In this document: positions 1 to 9,106 of the stretch, one piece after another
Layout: each line of letters begins with the position of its first letter
Position numbering within the stretch: the first letter of the stretch is position 1
NCBI RefSeq assembly: GCF_001431725.1
Contig: NZ_CP013106.1
Coordinates: forward strand, 2,852,001-2,916,000
Direction of reading: 5' to 3'
Source of the DNA: Halomonas huangheensis
GTDB taxonomy: Bacteria > Pseudomonadota > Gammaproteobacteria > Pseudomonadales > Halomonadaceae
Length of the DNA: 64,000 nt
Made by a program: the position numbers and the translations under genes
The notes under the pieces: model-generated
Told to the model about the DNA's origin: nothing
The model's database searches: none
What the model saw: only the letters and a program-made list of their open reading frames with translations

Positions 1-1
1 C

Positions 2-1591
2 GGTCTATCCACGCTACTGATTGCCGAATTTGCAGGCCTGCGCGGTGACTATCGCCGCGCCAGCGAAGGCTATCTGGAAGCCGCCAACCGCTATCAATCT
101 CCAGCCCTGGTCGAGCGAGCCACGCTGGCTGCCCGTTTCGCTGATGACCCGTTGCTGGTCGAGGAAACGGCCCGCCGCTGGCAATCGATTTCGCCCGAAG
201 CCCTGCCTGCCGCAGAAATTCTCAGTACGCTGGCCAGCAGCCGTGGTGACTGGCAGGAAGCCCTGCGCCAGGCACTGATTCTCAGCGAGAACAGCGAAGA
301 CAGCGACATCACTCGCTTCGTCGACGCAGCTCTGTCCGGCGGTGCCAACCCCGAGCGACTCGCTGAACCACTTCGCGACGAATTGTCACAGCCCCAGCTC
401 AATGACCACTTTCGCAGGGACCTGACTCTAGCACTGGCGCTGACCGAAACCGCTGAAGGCAATCTGGAGCAGGCTCAACAGCACCTGAACTCGCTGGGCA
501 GCGAAGCCGATCAGATGCCGCAACGCTGGCTGGTTACGACACGCGTGGCGCTGGACAGTGAGCGTCCGAGCGAGGCTCGCCGGGCCGCCCGTCGAGGTCT
601 CGCACTGTCACCGGACGACCCACGCTTCCTGTTGCTGATGACTCGTGCCGATATTCTGCTCGGCAACATGACATCTGCGCGCAGTAATGCCGATGCACTG
701 ATTGAGTTGCGCCGCGAAGTGCCGCTGCTGAGAGTCGGGATCGCCCAGCTGTTTCTCGAACAAGGCTATCCTGATGAAGCCTCTCGACTGCTGACGCCCG
801 TCGTCGGCGAATCCGACACCCCCCCGGTGGTCTACCTGGTCCTCGGTAACATCGCCGCGGACCAGGGCGACGTCGATAACGCCTTGCTTTATTACCGCCA
901 GGTCCCGGAAGGCCCGGACTTTCTGTTGTCACGACATAACGCCGCCCAGGCATTGGTCGACGCTGGACGGCTGATGGACGCACGTGCGTTCCTGCGCGTA
1001 GAACGCCTGCACTATGATGCCGCCTACAGCGACCTGGTCATCATCGAAAGCCAGCTACTCGATGCCGCCGGAAAGCTGGCCGAAACCGACGCACTCCTCA
1101 ATCGCGAACTGGAGCGTGTTCCGGATGATGCCGAACTTCGCTACTTCCGTGCCATGCGCGCCTGGGAAAACGGCGACACCGACACCTCGGAAAGTGATCT
1201 ACGCACACTGATCGAGCAGCAGCCAGACAACGCCAATGCTCTCAATGCCCTCGGCTATACCCTGGCTGACAACGGCAACCCCAATGATCTGGACGAGGCA
1301 GAAAGCCTGATCCAGCGCGCCTACGAACTTCAGCCCAACAACCCCGCCATTCAGGACAGCCTGGGCTGGGTGGCCTTCCAGCGCGGCGACCTGCAGACCG
1401 CACTACGCTGGATAGAGCAAGCCTGGGCACAACTCCCCGACCAGGAAGTCGCAGCCCATTTGATCGAAATATTGTGGGACCTCGATCAACATGAGCGAGC
1501 CCTTCAGTTGCTTGAAGAAGCGCAACAGCGGTTTGCCGAGCGCCCCCTGGTTGACGCACTGATTCAGCGTCGTCCGGAGATTGCTCGCTAA
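2..1591 (+). CDS. TPR-repeat protein upstream of lolB (5' partial)
   Basis: The frame is open from base 2 to a TAA at 1589-1591, so the start lies outside the window and about 529 residues are visible. The protein is a run of degenerate tetratricopeptide helices; the clearest units are in the C-terminal half, with NALGYTLAD and DSLGWVAFQRGDLQTA typical of TPR helix pairs. TPR arrays act as protein-binding scaffolds; no catalytic motif is visible. A TPR protein of this kind sits directly before lolB in Pseudomonas (the PA4667 position), where it is predicted to be envelope-associated. That location is inference here because the signal peptide is outside the window. Confidence in the fold is high; the precise role is unknown. 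Confidence 0.85.
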   Translation, partial: GLSTLLIAEFAGLRGDYRRASEGYLEAANRYQSPALVERATLAARFADDPLLVEETARRWQSISPEALPAAEILSTLASSRGDWQEALRQALILSENSEDSDITRFVDAALSGGANPERLAEPLRDELSQPQLNDHFRRDLTLALALTETAEGNLEQAQQHLNSLGSEADQMPQRWLVTTRVALDSERPSEARRAARRGLALSPDDPRFLLLMTRADILLGNMTSARSNADALIELRREVPLLRVGIAQLFLEQGYPDEASRLLTPVVGESDTPPVVYLVLGNIAADQGDVDNALLYYRQVPEGPDFLLSRHNAAQALVDAGRLMDARAFLRVERLHYDAAYSDLVIIESQLLDAAGKLAETDALLNRELERVPDDAELRYFRAMRAWENGDTDTSESDLRTLIEQQPDNANALNALGYTLADNGNPNDLDEAESLIQRAYELQPNNPAIQDSLGWVAFQRGDLQTALRWIEQAWAQLPDQEVAAHLIEILWDLDQHERALQLLEEAQQRFAERPLVDALIQRRPEIAR

Positions 1592-1627
1592 GCGAGTCCG
1601 GTCCGAGCTACCTTTTATTGACCAGAC

Positions 1628-1676
1628 GACGTTCGATACACACCGACGTTCAATACATACCGACTTTCTATACACG
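1628..1676. repeat. 17-bp tandem repeat before lolB
   Basis: Two 17-bp units starting GACGTTC (1628-1644 and 1645-1661) and a partial third unit (1662-1676) fill the gap between the TPR gene and lolB. They lie immediately upstream of the lolB ribosome binding site. Confidence 0.8.
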
Positions 1677-1689
1677 TAAGGATAGCGTG

Positions 1690-2313
1690 ATGACCTCCAC
1701 CCTTAGACTCTCCATCGGTGCCCTCTGCCTGGCTGTGCTGGCGGGTTGCGCTACGCCGGGTACCACAACCACCTCACAGAGTACCGAGCGCAGCACCGGC
1801 CAATGGCAGGAGCAGCTCAATGAGGTCGAGGAATTCTCCTCCTGGAGCCTGATCGGCAAGGTGGGCCTACGCACCCCTGAAGACTCGACCAGCGCCAACC
1901 TCGACTGGCGTCAAACCCCCTACCAGTACCGCTTACTGGTCACCGGCCCGATGGGCGCCGGGCGCAGTACCCTGGAAGGCCGTGCGGGTCGTGTATCGCT
2001 GACCACCAGTGAAGGTCGTTTCGAAGCGGATAGCCCCGAGGCCTTGATGGAGCAGGAACTCGGCTGGTCGTTACCGGTATCCAGCCTCTCGGATTGGGTA
2101 CGTGGCCTACCGGCGGAAGGCGAGCCTCATGAATCCAGCGAAGACAGCCTCGGCTTCCCTGCCACCCTGTCCCAGGCGGGATGGGAGATCGAATATCGCA
2201 GCTGGCAAAACGTCGATGGCGTCTGGCTACCCCAAAAACTGGTCATGAACTACGACGACCTGCGTGCAACCCTGGTTGTCAATCAATGGCAGGCTCTGAA
2301 TGACGAGCAATAG
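1690..2313 (+). CDS. lolB: Outer-membrane lipoprotein receptor LolB
   Basis: LolB accepts lipoproteins from the periplasmic carrier LolA and inserts them into the outer membrane. The 207-residue protein, the same length as E. coli LolB, starts with a lipoprotein signal ending in the lipobox LAGC with Cys20. The LolB body follows (WSLIGKVGLR near residue 50, then a GPMGAGRSTL strand region). I chose ATG 1690 over the longer frame at 1618 because it gives the correct signal peptide and has AAGGA just upstream. It overlaps ispE by 14 bp, which indicates co-transcription with the isoprenoid kinase, as in other gammaproteobacteria. Confidence 0.93.
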   Translation: MTSTLRLSIGALCLAVLAGCATPGTTTTSQSTERSTGQWQEQLNEVEEFSSWSLIGKVGLRTPEDSTSANLDWRQTPYQYRLLVTGPMGAGRSTLEGRAGRVSLTTSEGRFEADSPEALMEQELGWSLPVSSLSDWVRGLPAEGEPHESSEDSLGFPATLSQAGWEIEYRSWQNVDGVWLPQKLVMNYDDLRATLVVNQWQALNDEQ

Positions 2314-3292
2314 AGTCACTGTAAAGGCAGAACGTTTAAAGAAAGAACCTTTAAAGAAAGAACCTTTAAAGGCAAAAGCAGCCGCGTCAGCGGACACGAC
2401 AGCAGTGGACACAGCTGCAGACACAACGACACAAAGTGCCGGGCTGACCTTGCCGGCACCTGCCAAGCTCAATCGCATGCTGCACATCGTCGGTCGTCGC
2501 GCCGACGGTTACCACGAGCTGCAGACCTTGTTCCAGTTTCTCGATCATGGCGACACCCTGCAACTGACATCACGCGATGATGGTCATATTCAATTCTGCG
2601 GTGAGCTGGGCGACCTGGCCGCCGAAGACAACCTCATCGTGCGCGCCGCACGACTACTACAGGAACATACCGGCACGACGGCAGGAGCAAACCTGTCCTT
2701 GACCAAACGTCTGCCGATGGGTGGCGGTCTGGGCGGAGGAAGCAGCGATGCCGCGACTACCCTAGCCGGCCTGAACCAACTCTGGTCGCTCGACCTCGAC
2801 GAGGACCAATTGGCCGGGCTGGGCTTGAGCCTGGGAGCGGATGTTCCGGTGTTTGTACGTGGCCACTCGGCCTGGGCGGAGGGTATAGGTGAAAGGCTGA
2901 CTCGCGTCGAACTGGACACCCCCTGGTTCGTGGTGGTTCATCCGGGAATTGGGGTTTCTACTCCCGGGGTATTCCAGGCCCCTGAATTGACACGCGACAC
3001 CCCTCCGATTACCATAGCGCGCGCAATCGAGGGAGGTACGTCGAGTTGGCGTAATGACTGCGAGCCCACTGTCAGGCAGCTCTATCCTGAAGTGGCGCAG
3101 GCACTTGATTGGTTGAATGCCCGGGCACCGTCCATGCTGACGGGGACCGGCGCTTGTGTTTTTGCTCGTGTCACGAGCCAGACACAAGCGCTGCAATTGC
3201 AGGCAGAGCTCGAGTGTGAGCATCCTGAATGGCATGCCTTCAGCGCTCGAGGTCTCAACCGCTCCCCTCTGTTGAATGCTCTGCACACCTGA
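2300..3292 (+). CDS. ispE: 4-diphosphocytidyl-2-C-methyl-D-erythritol kinase, N-terminally extended
   Basis: IspE phosphorylates CDP-methylerythritol in the MEP isoprenoid pathway in the cytosol. GHMP-kinase signatures are clear: the N-terminal PAPAKLN strand begins near residue 52 and the glycine-rich nucleotide loop GGGLGGGSSDAA lies near residues 140-152. The protein is 330 residues, about 45-50 longer than usual. All the excess is an N-terminal Lys/Ala/Thr-rich tail encoded partly by a 15-bp in-frame tandem repeat (KEPLK units). ATG 2300 overlaps the lolB stop and has a weak ribosome site. A GTG at 2405 is an alternative start that would remove most of the tail. Function is secure; the true start is not. 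Confidence 0.92.
   Translation: MTSNRVTVKAERLKKEPLKKEPLKAKAAASADTTAVDTAADTTTQSAGLTLPAPAKLNRMLHIVGRRADGYHELQTLFQFLDHGDTLQLTSRDDGHIQFCGELGDLAAEDNLIVRAARLLQEHTGTTAGANLSLTKRLPMGGGLGGGSSDAATTLAGLNQLWSLDLDEDQLAGLGLSLGADVPVFVRGHSAWAEGIGERLTRVELDTPWFVVVHPGIGVSTPGVFQAPELTRDTPPITIARAIEGGTSSWRNDCEPTVRQLYPEVAQALDWLNARAPSMLTGTGACVFARVTSQTQALQLQAELECEHPEWHAFSARGLNRSPLLNALHT
2330..2372. repeat. 15-bp in-frame tandem repeat inside ispE
   Basis: There are almost three copies of GAACCTTTAAAGAAA (2330-2344 with one mismatch, 2345-2359, 2360-2372). They encode the repeated KEPLK in the N-terminal tail of IspE. Confidence 0.85.
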
Positions 3293-3305
3293 CGTGCAGA
3301 CTTGC

Positions 3306-3380
3306 TGGGGTATAGCCAAGCGGTAAGGCAGCGGTTTTTGGTATCGCCATGCGGAGGTTCAAATCCTCCTACCCCAGCCA
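3306..3380 (+). tRNA. tRNA-Gln (anticodon TTG)
   Basis: This is a complete 75-base tRNA with the acceptor stem TGGGGTA/TACCCCA and encoded CCA at 3378-3380. It also has a D-arm (AGCCAAGCGGTAAGGC), the anticodon TTG in loop TTTTGGT, and a T-arm containing GGTTCAAATCC. Sequence and position between ispE and prs match the gammaproteobacterial tRNA-Gln. It probably shares the lolB-ispE-prs transcript, since only 13 bases separate it from the ispE stop. Confidence 0.97.
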
Positions 3381-3458
3381 ACTTTCCTGTGAGTCATGGC
3401 TCCGATTCCATGGCCCATCATGAAGAATGAAGACCCAACACAGCAAAGGTGGCTGCGC

Positions 3459-4400
3459 GTGTCAAAATTGATGGTTTTCGCCGGGAATGCCAACCCCGAA
3501 CTCGCCCGTAAGGTCGCCGAGGGTCTGGACAGCCGACTGGGTAACGCAACAGTAGGTCAGTTCAGCGACGGTGAAGTTGCGGTCGAGATCAACGAGAACG
3601 TGCGCGGCAAGGATGTATTCATTCTGCAGTCCACCTGCGCACCGACCAATGACAACCTGATGGAACTGATCCTGATGGTTGACGCCCTTCGCCGGGCCTC
3701 GGCAACTCGTATCACCGCAGTAGTTCCCTACTTCGGCTATGCTCGCCAGGATCGCCGAGTGCGTTCGGCTCGTGTACCGATCTCGGCCAAGATCGTAGCC
3801 GATATGATGGTCAAGGCCGGTGTTGACCGTGTCATGACCATGGATCTACACGCCGACCAGATTCAGGGCTTCTTCGATGTGCCAGTGGACAACGTCTACG
3901 GCTCGCCGATCCTGCTGGATGATATCGAGCGCCAGAACTACGACGATCTGGTCGTGGTTTCTCCAGATGTCGGCGGTGTAGTCCGTGCACGCGCAATCGC
4001 CAAGCAGCTCAATGCTGATCTCGCTATCATCGACAAGCGTCGCCCGCAGGCCAACCAGGCCCAGGTGATGCACATCATCGGTGAAATCGAGAATCGCACT
4101 TGTGTGGTGGTGGACGACATGATCGACACCGCAGGCACACTGTGCAAGGCCGGCGAAGCACTCAAGGAGCACGGTGCTCGCCGCGTGGTGGCGTACGCCA
4201 CTCACCCGATCCTGTCTGGCCCCGCGGTGGATAATATCGCCGCCTCGGTGCTCGACGAAGTCGTTGTCACTGATACCATTCCGCTGTCCGATACCGCACG
4301 CCGCAGCGGCCGTATCCGTCAGCTGAGCGTGGCAGGACTGATTGCAGAGGCGATTCGTCGCGTCAGCAATGAAGAATCCGTCAGCGCGATGTTCCACTAG
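3459..4400 (+). CDS. prs: Ribose-phosphate pyrophosphokinase
   Basis: Prs makes PRPP from ribose 5-phosphate and ATP, feeding purine, pyrimidine, NAD, histidine and tryptophan synthesis. The flexible loop RVRSARVP (about residues 99-106) and the PRPP-binding loop DDMIDTAGT (about 219-227) are present, and the sequence is nearly colinear with E. coli Prs. I place the start at GTG 3459 (protein begins [10 protein letters not shown], 313 residues, E. coli 315). It is preceded by AAGGTGG at ideal spacing; the longer frame from 3396 adds 21 atypical residues. It follows tRNA-Gln and is followed by a tandem-repeat block and a hairpin. Confidence 0.96.
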   Translation: MSKLMVFAGNANPELARKVAEGLDSRLGNATVGQFSDGEVAVEINENVRGKDVFILQSTCAPTNDNLMELILMVDALRRASATRITAVVPYFGYARQDRRVRSARVPISAKIVADMMVKAGVDRVMTMDLHADQIQGFFDVPVDNVYGSPILLDDIERQNYDDLVVVSPDVGGVVRARAIAKQLNADLAIIDKRRPQANQAQVMHIIGEIENRTCVVVDDMIDTAGTLCKAGEALKEHGARRVVAYATHPILSGPAVDNIAASVLDEVVVTDTIPLSDTARRSGRIRQLSVAGLIAEAIRRVSNEESVSAMFH

Positions 4401-4480
4401 GTTCAGAAAAACCACCTGGTTTCAGAAAAACCACCTGGTTTCAGAAAAACCACCTGGTTTCAGAAGAGCCACCAGGTTTC
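4400..4480. repeat. 19-bp tandem repeat after prs
   Basis: Four copies of a 19-bp unit reading GGTTTCAGAAAAACCACCT begin at the last base of the prs stop codon: 4400-4417 (one base short), 4418-4436, 4437-4455 and the degenerate 4456-4474. Each unit junction forms AACCACCTGGTT, a short inverted repeat, so the transcript could fold into serial hairpins. Confidence 0.9.
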
Positions 4481-4486
4481 ATCAGG

Positions 4487-4511
4487 ACAGGGGGCACACA
4501 AGAGCCCCCTC
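4487..4511 (+). terminator. Candidate terminator hairpin between prs and rplY
   Basis: GGGGGC, an eight-base loop and GCCCCC form a GC-rich stem downstream of the prs repeat block. The following bases are pyrimidine-rich (TCCTCTC) rather than a clean T-run, so it may attenuate rather than fully terminate. Confidence 0.5.
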
Positions 4512-4656
4512 CTCTCGAAACCAGGGAACAACGCGCCGGAAGGGAACGCCTGGCGTTTCCGCAACGCGCTCCGATCATCCAGCGGAGCAAATGGAACCAT
4601 CGCAGTCTGGTCGCGGGCTACGGTGGCTTCCTTACTTTTGATCAAGAGGCAATTAC

Positions 4657-5337
4657 ATGTCCGATTACACACTTACAGCCAGCGTTCGTAACGACCTGGG
4701 GAAAGGTGCGAGCCGCCGCCTGCGTCGTGCGAACGAGCAGGTGCCTGCCATCATCTATGGTGGTACGCAGGCACCTCAGCCGATCTCTGTCGACAAGACT
4801 TCCTTCTACAAGGCACTGGAAGATGAAGCATTCTTCTCCTCTGTCATCACTCTGAAGGTTGACGGCAAGCCGCTTCAGGTTGTTGTTCGTGATCTGCAGC
4901 GCCACCCGTTCAAGCCGCTGGTCACTCACGCCGACTTCCTGCGCGTCGATGCGACTCACGAGATCACCATGCGCGTACCGCTGCATGTGGTTGGCCAGGA
5001 CGAGTCCAAGGCCATCAAAGAGGAAGACGGAGAGCTGCACCAGCTGGCGACTGAAGTCGAAATCAGCTGCCTGCCGAAGGACCTGCCCGACTACCTCGAA
5101 GTCAGCATTGCTGACCTTGAGCTCGGCGCAACGCTGCACCTGTCTGACATCCAGGTTCCGGCTGGAGTCACTGTTGTCGAGCTGACTCATGGTGAAGACC
5201 ATGACCAGGCTATCGCCAACGTGACCAAGGCCAAGGTACTCAAGACCGAGGAAGAAGAAGCCGAGGAAGCAGCACCTGCTGCTGACACCTCTGCCGAATC
5301 TGCCGAGGATGAAGGCAAGGAAGGCGACAAGGAGTAA
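4657..5337 (+). CDS. rplY: 50S ribosomal protein L25 (general stress protein Ctc form)
   Basis: L25 binds 5S rRNA in the large ribosomal subunit. This is the long two-domain form (226 residues). The N-terminal 5S-binding barrel starts [19 protein letters not shown], followed by the TL5-type C-terminal beta domain. The last ~27 residues are almost entirely Glu, Asp and Ala, an acidic tail commonly exaggerated in salt-adapted bacteria. The ribosome site AAGAGG lies just before ATG 4657. It sits between prs and pth as in Pseudomonas. Confidence 0.95.
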   Translation: MSDYTLTASVRNDLGKGASRRLRRANEQVPAIIYGGTQAPQPISVDKTSFYKALEDEAFFSSVITLKVDGKPLQVVVRDLQRHPFKPLVTHADFLRVDATHEITMRVPLHVVGQDESKAIKEEDGELHQLATEVEISCLPKDLPDYLEVSIADLELGATLHLSDIQVPAGVTVVELTHGEDHDQAIANVTKAKVLKTEEEEAEEAAPAADTSAESAEDEGKEGDKE

Positions 5338-5354
5338 TCCTTAGCGACTTCCAG

Positions 5355-5390
5355 GGGTCACCATGTCTCACGGGCTATGGTGGCCCTTTT
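5355..5390 (+). terminator. Rho-independent terminator after rplY
   Basis: GGGTCACCAT (5355-5364) pairs with ATGGTGGCCC (5377-5386) through one G-T wobble and is followed directly by TTTT. It lies 17 bases beyond the rplY stop. Confidence 0.85.
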
Positions 5391-5485
5391 CGTTTGATGA
5401 CGAGTTCTTTGTCCAGCATCTCTTGGATGTTGAGCAAAGCACTTGCTCCAGCCAGTAATGACTGGATGTGACACGGAGATATGAC

Positions 5486-6073
5486 ATGGCAAGGATCAAG
5501 GCGCTGATCGGCCTCGCCAATCCCGGCGCAGAATACGAGGCAACTCGTCACAATGCTGGCGCCTGGTTGATTGAGGAAGTTGCCCGTCAAGCCAGCACCA
5601 GCCTGCGCCTGGAAAAGAAATTCCTCGGCCTGTATGCCAAGGTCATCGTCGATGGTCAGGATCTCCACCTGCTGATGCCGACCACCTTCATGAACCGCTC
5701 GGGCGGCGCCGTGGCGGCACTGGCCAACTTCTTCAAGCTGGCCCCCGACGAGATACTGGTCGCCCATGACGAGCTGGACTTACCACCAGGCTGTGCACGC
5801 TACAAGCAAGGCGGTGGTCACGGCGGACACAATGGCCTACGCGATATCATCAGTGCACTGGGTAACGACAAGTCCTTTCATCGAGTGCGCATCGGTATCG
5901 GCCATCCCGGCAACGCCAGCATGGTGACCAACTATGTACTGGGCCGGCCCGGCAAGAGTGAACGCGAGGCAATCGACGCCAGTATCGAAGAGTGCATGGC
6001 CACCCTGCCGCTGGCACTGGGCGGTGACTGGGCGAAGGCCATGAATCGTCTGCACAGCTTTTCTCACGGCTAG
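5486..6073 (+). CDS. pth: Peptidyl-tRNA hydrolase
   Basis: Pth releases peptides from prematurely dropped peptidyl-tRNAs so the tRNAs can be recycled. The 195-residue protein carries the family signatures: GLANPG near the N-terminus, catalytic His22 in TRHNAG, the DELDLPPG segment, and GGHGGHNGL around residues 110-118. ATG 5486 is preferred over GTG 5468 because CGGAG sits at correct spacing before it and the protein then matches the E. coli length (194). The last codons and stop fall inside a degenerate 15-16-bp repeat. Confidence 0.95.
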   Translation: MARIKALIGLANPGAEYEATRHNAGAWLIEEVARQASTSLRLEKKFLGLYAKVIVDGQDLHLLMPTTFMNRSGGAVAALANFFKLAPDEILVAHDELDLPPGCARYKQGGGHGGHNGLRDIISALGNDKSFHRVRIGIGHPGNASMVTNYVLGRPGKSEREAIDASIEECMATLPLALGGDWAKAMNRLHSFSHG

Positions 6074-6135
6074 CTTTTTCACGGACCAGTTTCTCACGGA
6101 CCAGCTTTCCCACGACCGGTTTTTTCGTGGCCAGC
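6056..6135. repeat. Degenerate 15-16-bp tandem repeat spanning the pth stop
   Basis: About five imperfect units of the form AGTTTCTCACGGACC run from the last codons of pth into the intergenic region. The last two units (CCACGA...TCGTGG, near 6109-6130) can pair into a hairpin with an intervening T-run, so the array may also act in 3'-end formation. Confidence 0.75.
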
Positions 6136-6285
6136 CCCGCCCGTGACGGCTGCCTTCGTGAATACAGGCAATGAGAACAGTTTTTCTGCGCCGAGGCATC
6201 ACAACCGATACACTACCCGCACTCAAACGACTCGCACCCATCGCTGGGCGTAGCCCAAGAAACACTTCATCATCAGGACATATCC

Positions 6286-7377
6286 ATGGGATTCAACTGC
6301 GGCATCGTCGGTCTGCCCAATGTCGGTAAGTCGACTCTGTTCAACGCCCTGACCAAATCCGGCATCGATGCGGAAAACTTCCCTTTCTGCACTATCGAGC
6401 CCAACGTCGGCATCGTGCCGATGCCCGATCCCCGCCAGGACAAGCTGGCCGAGATCGTCAAGCCCGAGCGCGTGGTTCCAACCACCATGGAGTTCGTCGA
6501 TATCGCAGGCCTGGTGGCCGGCGCATCGAAGGGTGAAGGTCTTGGCAACCAGTTCCTCGCCAATATCCGCGAGACTCAGGCTATCGCCCATGTGGTGCGC
6601 TGCTTCGACAACGACAATGTGATCCACGTCGCCAACCAGGTCGACCCAAGCGCCGATATCGAGACCATCAACCTCGAACTGGCACTGGCCGACCTGGACA
6701 CCGTGGAGCGCTCAATCCAGCGTCTGGCCCGCGTCGTCAAGGGTGGAGACAAGGATGCCATCGCCACCAAGGCGGTTCTCGACCGTATTCAGCCGCACCT
6801 CGCCGAAGGCCAGCCGCTGCGTAGCTTCGACCTCAGCGATGATGAGTTGAAACAGGTCAAGAGCTTCGGCTTCCTGACGCTCAAGCCGACCATGTACATC
6901 GCCAACGTCAACGAGGATGGGTTCGAGAATAATCCTTATCTCGACATTGTCCGCGAGATCGCCGAGTCCGAAGGCGCCGTCGTGGTGCCGGTGTGCAACC
7001 AACTGGAAGCCGAGATCGCCGAACTCGACGACGACGAGCGCTCCATGTTCCTCAGCGAGATGGGCATGGAAGAGCCTGGCCTGGATCGCGTGATCCGTGC
7101 GGGTTACTCACTGCTCGGCCTGCAGACCTACTTCACTGCCGGGGTCAAGGAAGTCCGCGCCTGGACGGTCAAGACCGGAGCCACTGCGCCGGAAGGTGCC
7201 GGTGTCATCCACACCGACTTCCAGAAGGGCTTCATCCGCGCTGAAGTCATTGCCTATGACGACTTCGTCAGTCTCGGTGGCGAACAAGGTGCCAAGGATG
7301 CCGGCAAATGGCGTCTGGAAGGCAAGGACTACATCCTCAAGGATGGCGACGTGGTGCACTTCCGCTTCAATGTATAA
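6286..7377 (+). CDS. ychF: Redox-regulated ribosome-binding ATPase YchF
   Basis: YchF is an Obg-family P-loop protein that prefers ATP, binds the 50S subunit and influences stress translation and catalase activity. The P-loop GLPNVGKST is at residues 9-17, a coiled-coil insertion occupies the centre, and the C-terminal TGS domain contains the [11 protein letters not shown] region. The length of 363 equals the E. coli protein. AGGA lies before ATG 6286. Its last codons and stop form the first unit of a 16-bp tandem repeat. Confidence 0.96.
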   Translation: MGFNCGIVGLPNVGKSTLFNALTKSGIDAENFPFCTIEPNVGIVPMPDPRQDKLAEIVKPERVVPTTMEFVDIAGLVAGASKGEGLGNQFLANIRETQAIAHVVRCFDNDNVIHVANQVDPSADIETINLELALADLDTVERSIQRLARVVKGGDKDAIATKAVLDRIQPHLAEGQPLRSFDLSDDELKQVKSFGFLTLKPTMYIANVNEDGFENNPYLDIVREIAESEGAVVVPVCNQLEAEIAELDDDERSMFLSEMGMEEPGLDRVIRAGYSLLGLQTYFTAGVKEVRAWTVKTGATAPEGAGVIHTDFQKGFIRAEVIAYDDFVSLGGEQGAKDAGKWRLEGKDYILKDGDVVHFRFNV

Positions 7378-7416
7378 GCGTTTCAATGTCTAAGCGTTTC
7401 AATGTCTAAGCGTTTG
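7363..7416. repeat. 16-bp tandem repeat spanning the ychF stop codon
   Basis: Units CGTTTCAATGTCTAAG occur at 7363-7378 (coding end, contains the ychF TAA), 7379-7394 and 7395-7410, with a partial fourth. The extra copies look like duplications of the gene's own 3' end. Confidence 0.88.
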
Positions 7417-7477
7417 TTGTCTCGGCGTTGCGAGTTTCAAGCGCCGTAACGTCGGAACGCTGCACTCGTTTCGATGC

Positions 7478-7520
7478 AAATACCCCCTTGAAGGCAATAG
7501 CCTCAAGGGGGTATTTATTT
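7478..7520. terminator. Strong bidirectional terminator after ychF
   Basis: A perfect 14-bp inverted repeat, AAATACCCCCTTGA (7478-7491) against TCAAGGGGGTATTT (7503-7516), surrounds an 11-base loop and ends in ATTT. The A-run on the left would serve as a T-run on the other strand. Confidence 0.92.
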
Positions 7521-7545
7521 GCTGTGAGCGTATACAGCAATGAAG

Positions 7546-7607
7546 CAGCGCCACAAAACAGCGCCACAAAACAGCGCCACAAAACAGCGCCACAAAACAG
7601 CGCCACA
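7546..7607. repeat. 13-bp tandem repeat upstream of zntB
   Basis: Four perfect copies of CAGCGCCACAAAA (7546-7597) and a partial fifth lie between the ychF terminator and the zntB start. Confidence 0.92.
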
Positions 7608-7667
7608 GATAGAATGAATCAGTAAATACCGAGCAATGTGCTACGGACAGCGTGTCACGGAGATTAC

Positions 7668-8606
7668 ATGAGCCTGCCTTTCTTTATCGCCGGATGGTCT
7701 TTTGTGGATGAGGTCAAGGAGCTGGCCGAACCGGCTCCAGGACCGCTGACACCGGGTTGCTGGTATCACTTTCAGCGTGATGCCGAGGATGCTGAAGCAC
7801 GCTTGCTGGCGGCAGGCATTCCTCTGTCGGCCATCCAGGGAGTGCTGGCCGAGGATACGCGGCCACGTTTCGAGTTGCTCGACAACGATAACTTCCTGCT
7901 CAACCTGCGTGGCGTCAATCTCAATGAAGGCGAGAAGCCGGATGACATGCTCAGCATCCGCATCCTGTTCTACAACGGCGTACTGATCTCGACGCGACGC
8001 TTTCCCTCCAGAGCCATCGCCGATATCCGTCATGATTTGAGCGAGGGCAAGGGACCGAGCGGACTGGCGGATGTGCTGGTGGCCATCATCGACAAGCTTC
8101 ACCAACGCATCGAGGATTTTGTGGAGCCTGCCGAAACCATCATCGCCGAGCAGGAGGATGAGCACAGCGCCGAGAAAAGCGAGCTGATGCCGCTCAACAA
8201 GCGCCTGATCAAGCTACGACGCTTCCTCAAGCCCCAATGCTTCGCTCTGGATGAGATGCTGGACGCCTTACCCATGTTACTGGCAGACAAGCGCCTGGCG
8301 CTGGCCAATGCCCGCGATACCGCCGTGCGTATCAACGAGTCGGTGAGCTTCTATCTCGAGCACATCGCCATCATCGGTCAGTATCAGGCACACTGGCACT
8401 CCGAGCGAGTCAATCGCAACACTTACCTGCTGTCGATCATGTCCGGAATATTTCTGCCGATCAGCTTTCTCACCGGCCTGCTCGGCGTCAATATCGCCGG
8501 AATGCCCGGTATAGAGAGCCCTATCGCCTTTACCCTCTTCTGTATCAGTCTGGTGACACTGGTGGTCATTGAGGTCGCATTATTCAAGCGCTGGAGGTTT
8601 ATCTAG
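7668..8606 (+). CDS. zntB: CorA-superfamily transporter, ZntB type
   Basis: ZntB proteins are pentameric inner-membrane channels that move Zn2+; E. coli ZntB is a proton-coupled importer. The 312-residue protein has a long cytosolic N-terminal domain and two C-terminal membrane helices (about residues 255-274 and 284-306). The loop between them reads GVN followed by IAGMPG, the ZntB variant of the CorA GMN signature. ATG 7668 is chosen for its GGAG ribosome site; the frame extends to GTG 7638 without support. Metal specificity is inferred from the loop only. Confidence 0.85.
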   Translation: MSLPFFIAGWSFVDEVKELAEPAPGPLTPGCWYHFQRDAEDAEARLLAAGIPLSAIQGVLAEDTRPRFELLDNDNFLLNLRGVNLNEGEKPDDMLSIRILFYNGVLISTRRFPSRAIADIRHDLSEGKGPSGLADVLVAIIDKLHQRIEDFVEPAETIIAEQEDEHSAEKSELMPLNKRLIKLRRFLKPQCFALDEMLDALPMLLADKRLALANARDTAVRINESVSFYLEHIAIIGQYQAHWHSERVNRNTYLLSIMSGIFLPISFLTGLLGVNIAGMPGIESPIAFTLFCISLVTLVVIEVALFKRWRFI

Positions 8607-9106
8607 GGGCACGCTGAACAGCTGACTACACAGGCGAATCACAGCGTCGTGAAGCATCACCGCATACCAGCCGCGACACTGAATGCCGTCATGGTCGCCG
8701 GCCTTACCTTGCGTCAATGAATGGCCCCCCTGCACCGAGCAGATAGCCAGTGACAACAACCTGGCCGAGGAAACAGGACGCGCGACATGTGTACTGATCA
8801 GTGCACAGAAATCCCCCCTGCCGTTTTGACGGCGTCAGTCGGCCTTCTTTTGTACTTTAGCCGACCTGATTCCGTACTTTAGTCTACGTAGTAGCGGACT
8901 ATTACCCACTTTTCTGCACAACCTCTAGAGTGGAATCACAACAAGCATACCGAAAGTATTCAGGATTCATTTCGATAAATCGTTGCTGATTTATCCAGGC
9001 AAGTCTTGCCTGAAAAAAGGTAACTCCCTGTAACCCATGGTCAGGAGAAATACCCACCGGGGACAAGGATTGCCACCACCCAGCAGGTTAGAAGTGGAGA
9101 AATGGA
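8607..9106. other. Non-coding gap with paired GTACTTTAG motifs
   Basis: No gene or remnant was recognised in these 500 bases. Notable features are two direct repeats, GTACTTTAGCCGAC (from 8851) and GTACTTTAGTCTAC (from 8874), about two helical turns apart, and an imperfect palindrome TGTACTGATCAGTGCACA near 8789-8806. They resemble activator sites and probably belong to the control region of the SDR gene at 9107. Confidence 0.4.

Noticed and set aside
4400..4480. Possible CRISPR-like array
   Set aside because: Units are directly adjacent 19-bp copies with no spacers and no cas genes; it is a simple tandem repeat.
7546..7607. Possible iteron or replication origin
   Set aside because: Only 13-bp units without an AT-rich melting region, DnaA boxes or a replication gene nearby.
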